NCBI RefSeq assembly: GCF_009017415.1
Contig: NC_092407.1
Coordinates: forward strand, 2,542,001-2,606,000
From: Aspergillus flavus
Taxonomy: Eukaryota; Ascomycota; Eurotiomycetes; Eurotiales; Aspergillaceae
Reading direction: 5' to 3'
DNA length: 64,000 nt
The position numbers and the translations under genes are program-made. Shown piece by piece: positions 31,801-43,442 of the stretch; positions within the stretch are counted from its first letter, which is position 1; each line of letters begins with the position of its first letter. The notes beneath the pieces were generated by a model. That model ran no database searches. It had not been told where the DNA came from and was given only the letters and a program-made list of their open reading frames with translations.

Positions 31801-32248
31801 CCTTGATGAAAGGTCCCAAAAAACGTTATGCCAATCGTTGATGCACCGATAGTTTCATATGACATACCAAGTCTCGCTTGCACAAGCGACTGTTGGTGTC
31901 AGCTTTAGCGTGGGCTGTAATTTGACATGGATTGAATACCTCCTTGACTACAATTCCCCCTAGACTATGAAAAATATATAAGATAGGCCGACATTCACAG
32001 GTCTTTCTCTCTAGACCTAGTTGAATAAGAAGATTTTGCGCCTGCTCTCGCACGCCAGCTGAAGAAGACTCAATGCTAACATTGGACTTATAACCGAAGA
32101 GCATTGTCCTGGCACGTGGAAGCTTGTTAGGGAGGAAATCCTCAAGCCACAATTTCCCATTGGACTCCCAAGTCCTCTCCGCATGGTTTACCTTGTTTTT
32201 AGGGTTAAGGCCATGGACTGCAACGACACTAACTGTTGTGTGAGCTAT
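28804..32248 (-). pseudogene. Decayed NLR-like protein: alpha/beta hydrolase + NB-ARC + TPR
   Basis: Read in order on the minus strand. First is a PGAP1/DUF676-like serine hydrolase (VSVVAVHGLNPKN, then the elbow FHSLGGIVVKE, FFGTFHQGS and LGLPDSREMVVALDADH). Next is NB-ARC (RIALYGLGG P-loop region, LLITDNADE Walker B, GSIIITTRDR, LEHLPLAIVQA). Last are TPR repeats with the AEELDILILEEKKQYFGRDH period. Introns 31890-31939, 31547-31601, 31259-31314 and 31078-31126 still look functional. Coding is broken four times: one base too many in the C6 run at 31215-31220; one too many at 31127-31132, disrupting the P-loop; one too few near 30070-30074; and an in-frame TAG at 29266-29268. No ATG joins the N-terminal frame, which meets a stop about 32251. 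Intact relatives are candidate heterokaryon-incompatibility or immune-type receptors. Confidence 0.8.
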
Positions 32249-33521
32249 CTATTCGCTTGTTTTTGACCATGATTTCCTACTCAATATTTGGCTTGTTGCC
32301 AGGGACCAGAGTACGGAGAAAGTTTCTCGACTAGTAAACTATCAGATCGGGGAAAGGGCTTCGTTGACGACTGCAGAGCGCATCTTGTGGGAACATACCA
32401 TAGTAGTACTGTGCAGCAGCGCTCATTTGAGAGGACTAGTGCACACGGAGAGTGAGGAGCGAGGGAGCCACCCCCGGATTATGAGGAGGATAATCTCTTT
32501 ATGAACAAGATCAGGTATTAGATTAGACAACTCCCAGATCGAATGGATTGGTTCAAGGTTAGAACGAGCTATCCAGGTATATGTGCAGTGCCACCACTTG
32601 GGCGGTTAGATCGGGTGGGCGATTGGGTGAACAAATAGTGCTCTAATGCACCTGTGGAAGATGCACCCTGCATAATCTTAACGATGATCCCATAAGGTAG
32701 TGGAGTAGTCCTAAAAATAAAGAATGGAGTGGGCGCTTAACCCTAGATTATATTTTCTAGTCAGCTCAGTGACGGGACCCAATGAGTCGCATGCCGAGCA
32801 GGGAAGGGTAAATTTACCATGATGCTCGAAGTTCAAGCTGGATGGGAAGCGCCCGCGATCAAAGCCAATCTCCTTCTCAGGCCTGGGACTCTGTAAGTAC
32901 GGCAAATATCGAGCGAATATGTAAGTCAATGATTGTGTTTTCCGTATGTATAAGGCAGCGCTAAAGAAATCTCCTGTAAACACCAACCAAAATCCACGGT
33001 AGCGCCGATTAGTCGCTGTTGAAAAGTTAATGAAACACCGAGCTGCGATGGGAGACAAAGAAATCGCAACAATTTGCGCCAGGATAAAGATGAATGGGTA
33101 TTGTCGCTCGATAGAACATTGAGCGTGTTTCAGGCCCGACTCCTGCCTATTGTACCTATTGTCGCTGTCTGACAATACGCTTGGGGTTCTTTCCCGACAT
33201 TTTGTGGCGCGCCAGGACTCATCAACAAGGCTCCGGGGGCAATGTCCTGGTTGAGTTATGTTGATCTAATTTCTTCTTTAACCCTCAGGTTAACCTTGAC
33301 CTTGTCGCTCTTTCTTTCTCTACCCCCTTCAGTATCCGAAAACAGTCCGCTGCTGGTCAGTCCTTAGAGTCGCGTTCCCACCTTCCTTATTATCAGTTTC
33401 TCTCTTCAACCTCACTCGAGTACCATTTTTCGAATACATTGCTATAAGGATCCTGGAATAGCTTTGCATAAGTTTGGACGGGCAGGTACAGGCGTATTGT
33501 CTTCATTATAAAACCGCACTC
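32249..33521. other. Intergenic, no gene seen
   Basis: About 1.3 kb upstream of both the pseudogene and the DUF7598-like gene. A 154-codon frame (32711-33175, minus) opens at a non-ATG codon and has no recognisable domain. I treat it as chance. Confidence 0.45.
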
Positions 33522-34402
33522 ATGATGGCTTCATTGAAAGAATCCTTGGCAGGTCCAGGTTTTGTGATTCTTAATGCGATTCGGGTCTTGAACATAATCG
33601 CCTTGTTAGACATCATCGCTGCGTGCGCGGTGATGCTGGTGAAAATCTCGCTGCTGAGCAGCTTCTTTTTCTTCCAGGCGGCATCTCACGTCATGACCGC
33701 CGGAGTTAGCTGTAAGTGATTGCGGCGCCCTTGTTAACAAGCTTCTTGGTCAGATTGTTAAATGATTATGATGACAGTAATCCTTATAATCTCGGAGCTC
33801 CCTTTCTTCCGCGGTTATTTTGATCACAACTGGCCCCTGTTGGGTCAGGATTCTGGGTTTATCACCCTGGCACTCGCGATGCTGATACTTGGAGTCTGTA
33901 TTTTGGGTGACTTAAATACGGAGGCTACAAGCCAGGAGTCCCTGGGAACCTCGTTCTGGCAAATTGTTCTCTCTGCCGGGATATTGGCTATGGTTATGAG
34001 CGCTATTAACCTGGTCGCGGTAAGCTTTCTTCACTGGATGTGGCATAGGACTTACACTGACCGAAGCCAATGGAATTGCAGAGCTTTGTCTTCGCTGACA
34101 GCAGTAGCGGTGTCACTGCACGCCATGTCCGGGTGTATGGAGCAGTTGCACCACAGAAAGTGGTCAAGCGAACTGACAGCCAACGGTCGTTTCAGCTCTG
34201 CATGAAGCGAGAAGATACGCTGCCAAAGTACAGTACAGAGTCGACCCCAAGGAGACAATCTGCCATGCCTCGATTTCCACTGAAAATAAATGGACTAGTG
34301 AACACGGATGACGCAGCGTCATCAAAATATTCAAGAGATTCATCAGGAGTTGCTATCCCCGACTTAGCCCATCATCCGGCGATGCAGTCTGGGCATGTTT
34401 AA
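33522..34402 (+). CDS. Four-TM fungal membrane protein (DUF7598-like)
   Basis: Three exons, 33522-33711, 33778-34019 and 34082-34402, give 250 aa. Hydrophobic segments are at about 14-45 (AIRVLNIIALLDIIAACAVM), 55-72, 85-110 (FITLALAMLILGVCILGDL) and 120-142 (LSAGILAMVMSAINLVAVS). A conserved loop LPFFRGYFDHNWPLL lies between the second and third. The C-terminal third is cytosolic-looking, with SGVTARHVRVYGAVAPQK followed by Ser/Arg-rich disorder. I recognise this as the uncharacterised fungal membrane family annotated DUF7598; no biochemical role is known to me. Two adjacent ATGs (33522 and 33525) could serve as start. The MITE-like element lies 373 bp downstream. Confidence 0.78.
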
Positions 34403-34775
34403 TCCCTTTAGGCCAGATGACTAAAACCTTTCGTTAAGCGGATGAATGATACCTTTGCATTTTTTTTATAAAGCGTGGATTGTTTTTAAGAAATCAGCGA
34501 CTGAGATCATTTGGAATATCATGCGTTCTATACTGCTTCTTCGTTTTTTCAAAGTGTTCCTCATAGCTTGCTAGTGCTGTACCTTTCGGGGTTCATGATG
34601 TTGTAGCAATGAAATGATAAGAACCATGCGAACACGTTAGAACTTACGCAACATGTGTAGGTATGGATATGACTACACCGTTCTGTCCATAGTATGAGGT
34701 ACGTCCAAAGTACAAGTTTCAATGTGTATACTACCTACTACTTTACATTCATTGTCGACAATCTGTAATCTTATT

Positions 34776-35234
34776 TACGGCGGACTAAATCTAGCTTACG
34801 GACAAAATAAAATATTACCAAATTTACCAATACCAACGCACTGTATATTAGCTCTACTACCACTACCATCACTACCACCACCACTACCACCACTACTACC
34901 ACCACCACCACTACCACTACCACTACCAATACAGCACTACCACTCAGTACTATTACTATTACTATTACTACTACTATTACTACTACTATTACCACTACTA
35001 TTACTACTACTATTACCACTATTAATTTAATGAATATTATTGATTATATATAAAATAAAACTACTATCTTAAATCTTTAATAATAAATATTCTATATAAT
35101 AGTATATTTTAGAGCTTTATTAAATCTATATCTTAAAGTGCGTGGCAGTCGTGGCCGAATGTAAAACAGCGAGATTTCGGTAAAAAATCTGATAATCCGA
35201 AGTTTTGTCCGTTAGCTAGATTTAGTCCGCCGTA
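34776..35234. mobile_element. MITE-like element with 32-bp terminal inverted repeats
   Basis: The left end (34776-34807) and the reverse complement of the right end (35203-35234) both read TACGGCGGACTAAATCTAGC and onward, identical over 32 bp except for one T/A difference. The 6-bp direct repeat CTTATT sits immediately outside each end (34770-34775 and 35235-35240), fitting a target-site duplication. The 459-bp body has no transposase; it is an ACC/ACT/ATT trinucleotide array followed by AT-rich sequence. If the true ends are one dinucleotide inward, the flanks would read TA, as in Tc1/mariner elements, so the superfamily is open. The element sits 141 bp upstream of the next gene's start codon. 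Confidence 0.82.
34857..35022 (+). repeat. Trinucleotide (ACC/ACT/ATT)n array
   Basis: About 165 bases of imperfect ACC, ACT and ATT triplets inside the MITE-like element, shifting from ACC-rich on the left to ACT/ATT-rich on the right. It creates long spurious poly-Leu and poly-Val frames on the two strands. Confidence 0.9.
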
Positions 35235-35375
35235 CTTATTGGTAGATGACAACCGCTGCTTGGCGCCCACCGCCGATAAGATCGACCGAAAGGGCGTTTA
35301 TGACACCTGAGCTTCATTTCTTTCAAATTGTCGTCGGGCGATGCGACAGCCAACGCTATACGACAAATTGGAAAG

Positions 35376-36598
35376 ATGGTGGAACTAGGGATCTCCTTTG
35401 GAACGTATGTATTCTAGACATCCAGGAATAATATTGTTGACGTATTTATTGGCTGACACTGACCTATCATAGCATCAAATCTCTCTTGATCTTCTTCGCA
35501 CCGATCATTTTACCTCGTATCGTCAACTTCTACCGGAGTACGCGAGTCGCATTAGCATCACGTCCAGCGCCTCGGGCTCTCCCTCAGGATGCATCGCGTG
35601 CCCTGAATGTTCTCTTCTTTGCGATCATCTTCTTCTTACTCCTTAGCCTACCGTTTAACCCCCATGCGCCGAGCCCAAACATCTTCACTCTGACACGTTC
35701 ACGCCTCAATACTCCAACGGACGTCGTATTCAATCGGCTGGCGCGCTATAGACCAGAGAACACATTGACAGACGCAGACACACTACTACGGTCCAAGTTT
35801 ACGTCGCTGGGGGCCAGAAAGGTGTACCTACGTTTTGGGCCAGAAACGTTGACAGGATGTCAGTTCTGCTCGCTTGACAATATAAACACCTACCTCCTAT
35901 ATTATCTTCCCTTTCACACACTACTTCCACATCTCTTCCACATGGTGATAGTGGGCTTGGTTACGTCGGCACCGTTCGCAGGTCGAGAGGCGGCAGGCTG
36001 GCGCAACAAGTTCACGATGGCGGGCATCGCTCTGGCTACCCTAGATGCTTACATCGTATTTACTTACGATCCAGTGCAGTCAGCGTCCGCTGCTGTACGG
36101 GCTGGTATCAGTCCGCCATCGAGTTTGTACCATCAGATCACCCTGTTGCGCCCCTTGGCGTTTGCGATCTTTGACGGCATCTGCTCTTTCTTGATTTACG
36201 TGACGGCCACCCACCGTTTCTTCTTCACCCCTCCCTCCCAAGCGGAACAAGTGGATCAGTTGGTGGGCTCATCCCTGTCGGCTCTGTCTGGAGCCACTGC
36301 GAAGCTCCACGCCGTGAACGTGGCTCGCAATGCGGTTGTCAGGGACAAAGTGTTGAAAGACCGAGATGATGCATATTGGCGGGCAGTTGTTGCGATGAAC
36401 GCGGACACCACTAAGGCCGACGGTGGAGGTCTGTCGACTAATATCTGGGAGGAAGAAGAAGTGGTGCGAGCTATGTCGCGGGCGATGGCAGGTGAAGGAG
36501 GAGTAGATTTGGCCAAGTTGGGTGTTAGCGCGGCGGAATATGTCAATGGAGTGACGGCCGACTTGGATAATGATGCTGAGCCTCATGAGAAATCATAG
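35376..36598 (+). CDS. Conserved fungal multi-pass membrane protein, function unknown
   Basis: Two exons, 35376-35404 (29 nt) and 35473-36598, encode 384 aa. The tiny first exon gives MVELGISFG and joins in frame to TIKSLLIFFAPIILPRIVNFYRS, a far better start than the non-ATG opening of exon 2. Hydrophobic segments are near residues 10-27, 52-72 (LNVLFFAIIFFLLLSLPF), 145-165 (LLPHLFHMVIVGLVTS), 180-197 and 225-248. A motif YLRFGPETLTGCQFCSLDN lies between the second and third. The C-terminal 120 residues are hydrophilic and helical, with a conserved-looking DAYWRAVVAMN segment. I recognise the overall pattern from other ascomycete genomes but no characterised family. The MITE-like element lies in its promoter. 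Confidence 0.75.
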
Positions 36599-37649
36599 TA
36601 TTTGTTGTAGTGGATATTCCATAGTTAAATGCGCCATATAAATATATGTACATTATTATTTTACCACCGGCGTTATGAAGAGTGGAATGAAATACAAAGA
36701 ATAGCAAGTTTAGATCTTCAAAATTTGCATCACGATTGTCCATGCTACGTAGCTGGTCTGGCAACACTCCCCGCATCGTCTTGAGAGGAAGAGAGGGTCA
36801 GGTGGTTTCCCTTAGTGCAGTACTTTAAAACCCTAAATTCCAAATGATGGGCCGTTCACTATTCCTCCAGGGTCGTAGCACTAGGCGTTAGATAACCAGA
36901 TGACCCGAACAATCGTACATTAGTCGTGGACCAAGCGAAACGGAACAGCCTCTAGAAAGAGCGTGTGTAGAGAACGACGACGACCATTGGGGAAAGCCGT
37001 GCGGAGGTTGGGAACCTTGAGGTGATGGGATTTTCACAGGCGGTGTACTCTGGCACACTGGTGGTGGTACGGAGTACTTCCCTGATACTTCAGGTCTTTA
37101 GGTAGAGCCAGAGTAATCCCATGTACTGCATACGTAACTGGCTGTGGGCCGTCCCTCTTGTGAAACACTCCCCTCATCTCCCTCCTTCTCTTTCTCTCTG
37201 TCTCTTTTTTTAATTCTTTTTTTTTTTTTTTTTTGGTTTTTTCCCCCTCTAATTTTTATCGTTTAGGGTTTCCTCTCTATATCTCGTTTCTCTTCTGGGT
37301 TGAAAACGAGAAGTTGATTCTCTTTCCTTTGGATTATCGATCTATAAATTTTAAAAATAAATGATCCCGACCGGTCTGGCACCACGGTCCCGTCCCTTGA
37401 TCTGCCTGAGACTCCAGGCATTCCAGCCCAGCCAAACCCAACAAAAAGAGGTACCCGCAGCGGAACCGCGGGTTCAAGTAACTACTGCTTAACCGCGACG
37501 GAACAGTGGTCGGGAACCACTCTCGCCCGCTTCTCTACCCTGTCCTTTCCATTTTCCTCTTTGTTGGTTCCGCCATTGGTGCAGAACAGTTATCGTTCTT
37601 GCTAGGCATTTTAGGATCCTTGATCCTCCAACACTTGAGTCTTCTCGTC
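36599..37649. other. Intergenic, pyrimidine-rich promoter of the ceramide synthase gene
   Basis: About 1.05 kb between two same-strand genes. The right half has long C/T tracts and T runs (about 37160-37330), typical of fungal promoters and leaders. The frame of the next gene is open upstream to 37506 without an ATG. No other gene is seen. Confidence 0.5.
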
Positions 37650-39219
37650 ATGACCAAAGAAGCGCCGTCGCAGTCGGTCACAGAGCTCAATGCCTGTGTT
37701 TCCACGGGCCACCGCCCTGCCGTGAAAGAAACCACGTTCCGAGAATGGGTAGTTGACAATCAAATCGGTACGTATGAATGATTCGATCCTATCCTTTGTT
37801 TGGCTTGCTTGCTCCTTCGACTGCCGTCTATGTGGTTTCTATGCGTGGACTTCTAGAGAGCAGAACAAACAGTGGCATTGTCTTTGCTAACGGTCGGTTG
37901 ATGTACAGGAATTTCATTGACAATCCTTTCTATGCTATTGGCCGTGCACCATCTCTACCCTTCTCTAAGACCTTATACCGCTCCGTTCTTCCAACTATCC
38001 TACTATCAAGCTTCTCAAGGCGTTTACGTTCAGGGATGGGATGATATTTACTTTGTCGCTAGTTCCGCGATCGCCTTTACGGCCATCCGGGCCATTGTAA
38101 TTGACTGGGTTCTTCGACCAATTGCGATGCATACAGGACTGAAACGGAAAGCTTCAGTTCGGTTTGCCGAACAAGGCTGGATGTGGCTGTACTACGCGTT
38201 CTTCTGGACTTTCGGCATGGTTCGTACAATTCCACTAGTTGTGTGGTTGCTCCGGACACTGACCGTCGGTGTAGTACATTTGGTCGAACTCCAATCACTG
38301 GATGAATTTTGCCGCCATCTGGGATGAGTGGCCTGCTCGCGGCGTCTCAGGCTCGCTCAAATGGTATCTCCTGGCACAGCTTTCATTCTGGATACAGCAG
38401 ATTTTCGTCATCAACATCGAGGAGCGGAGAAAAGACCACTATCAAATGTTTACCCATCACATCATCACCAGCACTCTCTTAACCTCCGCCTATATATACG
38501 GATTCTACAATGTCTCTAATGTGGTTTTGTGTCTGATGGATATCGTGGATCTCTTGTTGCCAGTAGGTCCCAATTGATGTCTTTCTAAAGGTCCAGTATA
38601 CTGACTGCACGGATAGACCGCAAAAATATTGAAGTACTTTGGTTACGAGCTGGCGTGCAACGTTGCCTTCGGTGTTTTCATGCTCACGTGGCTGATCACA
38701 CGTCATATAATGTACCCTCTGCTGTGCTGGTCCATCTTTAAGGAGGTTCCCGCGAGGATGTCGTACGGCTGTTATTCCGGAACAACCGCCGAAATGATCT
38801 CGAACGATGGGTACCCCGATCAACTGGCCCATCTTTTCTACCCATTCCTGAACATCGATGGTCCTATCTGCATGAATCGCACCATCAAGTGGATCTTCCT
38901 ATCCCTCCTGCTATTCCTTCAGGTGTTGTCCATCATCTGGTTCGCGATGGTCATCCGCGTTGCGGTTGGTGTTCTCCGTACTGGAAATGCAGAGGACTCG
39001 CGCAGTGATGATGAGGAAGAAGAAGAGATGGAGATGAGAATCTCGAGCAAGGATGGCCCTAATGGAAGTGCGGCAGGTTCTGATGGCACCACTGCCGACT
39101 GGCGCCGATTGAACGGATCATCTACCGTACGCCCTCGCGCACGTGGGCGGGTTCGACTCGGTGAGCAGAGCGATCGCAAGGCACTACTAGGCAGAATCGG
39201 ATGCGACAAGCCAACCTAG
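37650..39219 (+). CDS. Lag1-type ceramide synthase (sphingosine N-acyltransferase)
   Basis: Four exons, 37650-37767, 37909-38219, 38275-38562 and 38617-39219, give 439 aa. Landmarks of the TLC/Lag1 domain are WVVDNQIG before the first long membrane segment, FAEQGWMWLYYAFFWTFG, WFIQQ-like FWIQQIFVINIEERRKDH and the catalytic double histidine in QMFTHHIITSTLL. LCLMDIVDLLLPTAKILKYF and several further membrane helices follow. The C-terminus after the last helix is acidic (DDEEEEEME) and then basic, as in fungal Lag1/BarA proteins. The enzyme N-acylates sphingoid bases with fatty acyl-CoA in the ER. Fungi have two classes with different acyl preferences, and I cannot assign which one this is. The ATG at 37650 gives a short cytosolic N-terminus of about 38 residues. 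Confidence 0.93.
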
Positions 39220-40302
39220 TTGCGCCATGTTTCTATTTCGCATATTTCTTTTTAACGTTATCATGGGATTGATATGCAGCGATGCAGATATAAACGACTT
39301 AGCCAGCTTTGAAAAAAAGAGAGAACACACACGTTTTCCAGTGACCCACCATGCCCACCCTGGGCTTTCATCAGCAAGTTTCTATTTTTACGTTTGATAC
39401 CATGGACTGGGTTGATCGTATAACGAGGCGTGAACGAGGATGGACCGTTTATGAGTTGCGTTTCCTGGACTTTATTTACATTTACCCTTGACGGCATGTT
39501 ATTGAATTATGTTTTCCACGGACCATGGAAGTCTGAACTCGAATCCGTGGATGCTTTCCTTATTATTAATGGTTAGAGTGCAATCCAAATACCCACCAAG
39601 TGATTTGAACTGGTTATCACGATATGACATGAATGTGTGTATGTATGTACGGCCGGATGTATAATAGATTCATAGACCCGGCGCGGATGAGTCTCGTCAA
39701 TTTACGGACGTCAACTTAAGAAGAAACATACTGGACCCGTTTGCAAACTATGCCAGTGTAATTTCTCCTATAGTGTTTATTGGGATACGTGTTCCGAACT
39801 ATTGATCACTGGAAATTTTTACACTACGTTCAAGTTCCAAGATTGTAGACTATGGAATGCAGACTCTGGTTACTCCACCCACCCTTACATGAACGCTGAC
39901 TAGTAAATGCCTCAGGCACCCTTGCTTTTTTGGGTCTGTGGCAAGGGATAATTAATTGATTAGTAGATCGAGTAAAGCTATCACAAGGTTTCAACTAGTC
40001 TTTAGAGACTCATTCTTCCTCGTATGCCTTGATCCCGCACCGTTGTACATAGATTAAGCTATATATATCACCCTTTGAAGGGGCATGAACGTATCATTTC
40101 GAAGAGTTGATGTTGGATGAAGTAATAAAAGGAGAGTATCCAACGCCTCTGCAGCTAGCAAAAGAAGAAAGGATGAACCAAAGAGATCCCTATGCAAGGC
40201 AATTTTTCTTTTCTCATGATATCCGTTACCGTAATCATACTCGTCATCATCATTAGCATCATGGATTGACTGTATAGCAAGCACTGCATTCAGGCCTGCT
40301 AG
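39220..40302. other. Intergenic between convergent genes, no gene seen
   Basis: About 1.1 kb of AT-rich sequence. Short frames only, and no recognisable RNA or repeat. Confidence 0.5.
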
Positions 40303-42479
40303 TCATGTAAGGATTGGTACATTTGTCTCCGAATATGGTGTGAAAGATCTGAGGTCAAAGTCCAAAATATCTTCGCGCATTTCGTCCTCATTCCAAAAGT
40401 ATTCGGCCGATCGCCGGCGCTTCTGCTGTCGAGCCGCGAGGGCCTCTTCATTGACTTGGTCTGTTCCAAGGGCACATTCTTGTTGAGTTAGAATGAAATC
40501 TATTAAGACTTGCCGAAGACGGTCCCAGATTGTCCCGTGGCGTTTCCATTCCAGACGTTTGGAAATGCGGATCATTCGGGAGACGATCCAGCATCTCTCT
40601 CCTGCGTCGCAAGCCTGGTCATTTGGATAGCCACCGTTATTTAGGAAAAGCCATAGTACGGAGGTAATGCTGGGGTTCGTATGCGGATTGAGCTTTTTTA
40701 TCTCCAAGTCCAGCCAATCAAGGTACCGGTCGAAGTTGGAAGATGTTGAGTAACAATCGTATAACGCAACAGCGAGGAAGAAGAGACATGACATGCATGT
40801 GAATTCGTCAATGAATCGCACATCGCGGATCCCATGGTCGTAATCTGGGAGCATAGTGAGGATCGAATATAACTGGGTGCCAGGGCCAAAGCGCTTGTTG
40901 CGGTGACCAGTATTGCTAGATACCATGATAGAAGGTGATTCGAGTGCAGTGTATTCCAGCTCATGAAGGCGGCGGAAAAATCTTAAGAAATCTTCAGATG
41001 CCCGGAGTTGGTCACAGAGGCTTTCTGCACCTTCTTCTGTTGCGAAATGATGGGGGATAGCAAAATGGAGGTTAGTGTCGACAAAATCAAGTCCAGCGGG
41101 AGGACTGTCAGGTAAGGTTCCAGACCAAGGTAGCGAAGTACCATATATCGCCTTTGGAGCGCAACTGAAGTCAACCCTGCACAAAATTTAGTCGATGACT
41201 ACATCGGGATAGAGGCTTTAAGCTGCTGTGAAGATTACCAGTATAAGACTTTCTCCAGGAAGGGGCTCGAGGCTCGCATTCCTTGCATTCCTCCTCGATT
41301 TCTGATCATTGACGCTAATCCCCTGAAATGCATCCGTTCTATTGAAGCATCCTTCGACCATTTCTCCACGGTGTCAGCTGTTGGAATTAACAAGCAAGGA
41401 TGAAGCCTACCTCAATAACGGCCATAGTAGCCACAGCATAGATAGTCCCATCATGCTGACCCATAGAGTCTGCTTGGATGCGTTCATTCATTAGTCGCAG
41501 CGCTCGCATTTTGTGGGTGAGACTCTGGACAGATTCCGCCTTTCCTTCTACGCCCGCACGATGCTTGGAGGCAATGGCAAGCATGGCTTGAAAAGGAAGC
41601 TCATCATGTAATGCGAATTGTCGGAATATCTCCATCAATGGATTGTTCGCAATAGATTCGGCGAATTTATACATCATGGACGGATAAGTCACCACAACTT
41701 CAAATTGTAAGCTCCCAGCCATATCAGAGAACAAAGCCCCTACGAGAGCCTGGACGTCCGCCGCTTCCACTACTCTCAATTCGTACCAAATCTATGGGCA
41801 AACTCAGGATGCGAGAGGATCAGGACTTACAGTGCTGGATCAACTCATGATCCACATGGTTAACTGAGATCGGATAGCAGCTAAAGGGATCTCGCCTGCC
41901 TCCTTCTCCAGGAGACGCGCGAGGGTCAGACGTTGTGTATTCAGCAATCGGAGGAGAAGTCTCCTCCTCACGTTTAACCTTGTGCAGTTTTGGTATCAGT
42001 AACCGTGAGGGTCTTCTAGTGTGTTCTGTATTATTTTGATCCTCGGTCATAGTCGGTGATTCTGCTTTGACCTTTGCATAAGTCTCCTCTTGTACTTCTT
42101 CCACGCGGGAAGAAGTGTCTGATACATGACTGTCAGAGGGAGGACGGGTGGTCCAACCGCTAACAGGTATACGGGATGCCCCTAGGCGAGCAATGCTGTC
42201 CAAGCGCCGCTGATGCATATATTGACGCATAGCATGACGGCGTACCTGACGCCGAGACTCATTATCTGTAACTAACACGAACTCGAAGTTTCTGGACTGG
42301 GAGGCCTGCGGGCCCGTCCTGGGGGATTGGTTGTTCTTGGACGGCCCTGCTCCGTTGCTCGCATGATTACTAGCAGGCCGAAGTGCGTATTGGCCCGCTG
42401 AGCTAGAACCATTTGAATCCTGGAAGTTGACATCGGGCTTTATTCCGGGCCCAAAGTCCTTAGCACCCTCCTCCCCCAT
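40303..42479 (-). CDS. Fungal-specific transcription-factor-like protein lacking a Zn cluster
   Basis: Four exons, 41831-42479, 41411-41697, 41239-41363 and 40303-41176, give 644 aa. The N-terminal 220 residues are polar and disordered around one conserved basic patch, FVLVTDNESRRQVRRHAMRQ followed by YMHQRR. This patch is typical of a large group of ascomycete regulators annotated as fungal-specific transcription factors (PF11951-like). The remaining 420 residues form the helical regulatory region (LIQHF, TYPSMMYKFAES, FHALHDELPFQAM-like LHDELPFQAMLAIASKH, ERMHFRGLASMI). No CX2CX6C zinc cluster is present. Acceptor 41698 is preferred because it restores LIQHF-VVVTYPSMM; a nearer acceptor would add about 28 residues. 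The ATG at 42479 is the first in frame. Confidence 0.72.
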
Positions 42480-43442
42480 CGTCTCATGGTCCAGGCTCGG
42501 CCGGCTAAAGTTGGATGGCACAGCTCAAGCCGTGTGCTGGAAGCAGTTGAGTGGAGAACAGCTTGCCGGTGGGGAACGCCGCTCGTTAATCGGATAAGTA
42601 AGAAACCTTCATCCCACACTGAGGTCACTAGGGGCCGCATCCGAGATCCTGGTGCATATCAAGAGTGTCGTGTTGGAACCAAAACTTCCAATGTTGGCCG
42701 TCTCCCCGATTTCCCTTTTCGGTGCGTTGCCCCACCGTATCCACACGTGATTCATCCTTGCGTCTGACTCAGCAGCTTCTGTGTTTCTGCAATCCTCGTG
42801 AGATTTAAAGCCCTAGGTTGGGTGCCATGTTCATACAAAAGAAAATTCCTTTTAGCGTTTTAAATGCAGGAGCGTCGCGATAGCTAGGGATCATCATGCC
42901 CCATGCAGTGCCGTGTTGCTTGACATTAGCCTAAGAAATAAGCTCCACATTGCGAAGGAATCAGTTCCGCAACCTCCCCATGGGGAAATCAGCTCTCGCT
43001 CTCACCCACATTAGAGCTCTGGTATCAAAACTCAATGTGTGTGACTCGTTCGCTGAGCCATTCTAATGACTGCCGAAAAAATAAAAAAGTAATGTGGATA
43101 CTAAGAGGCTCATTTTAGCTATAACCATTCTATCCCACAAAGAAAAGGTCCTGCAGAAAGGACCACATAGTGAATATTGTTGTATCTTATGACCCGCAGC
43201 AATAGGGACAACACATAGTTTCAAAGCTGCTTTGTTATGTGGCGTCTCATCCACCCGGCATCCTTTGAACTCTCCGCTTAGCAATGGGCCACGAATGCTG
43301 TTATCCAGTCCTCGGGAACGCCACAGTATCCATCACCTAGGTCGCTTATTATACTCGAAATTGAATCACTTGATGCGAAGGCATTCATCTAGGTGCACAC
43401 AGCGTAGGGAGCTCGACTTTTGTGTATTGGAAGCGAATCTAT
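42480..43442. other. Intergenic, no gene seen
   Basis: About 1 kb between two minus-strand genes. Short frames overlap on both strands near 42480-42770, none with family resemblance. The left part is the promoter of the regulator. Confidence 0.5.

Noticed and set aside
32711..33175. 154-codon minus-strand frame with two hydrophobic stretches
   Set aside because: It opens at a non-ATG codon, has no recognisable domain and no adjacent exon that would give a proper start.
34722..35030. Poly-Leu and poly-Val frames on the two strands
   Set aside because: They are translations of the trinucleotide array inside the MITE-like element.
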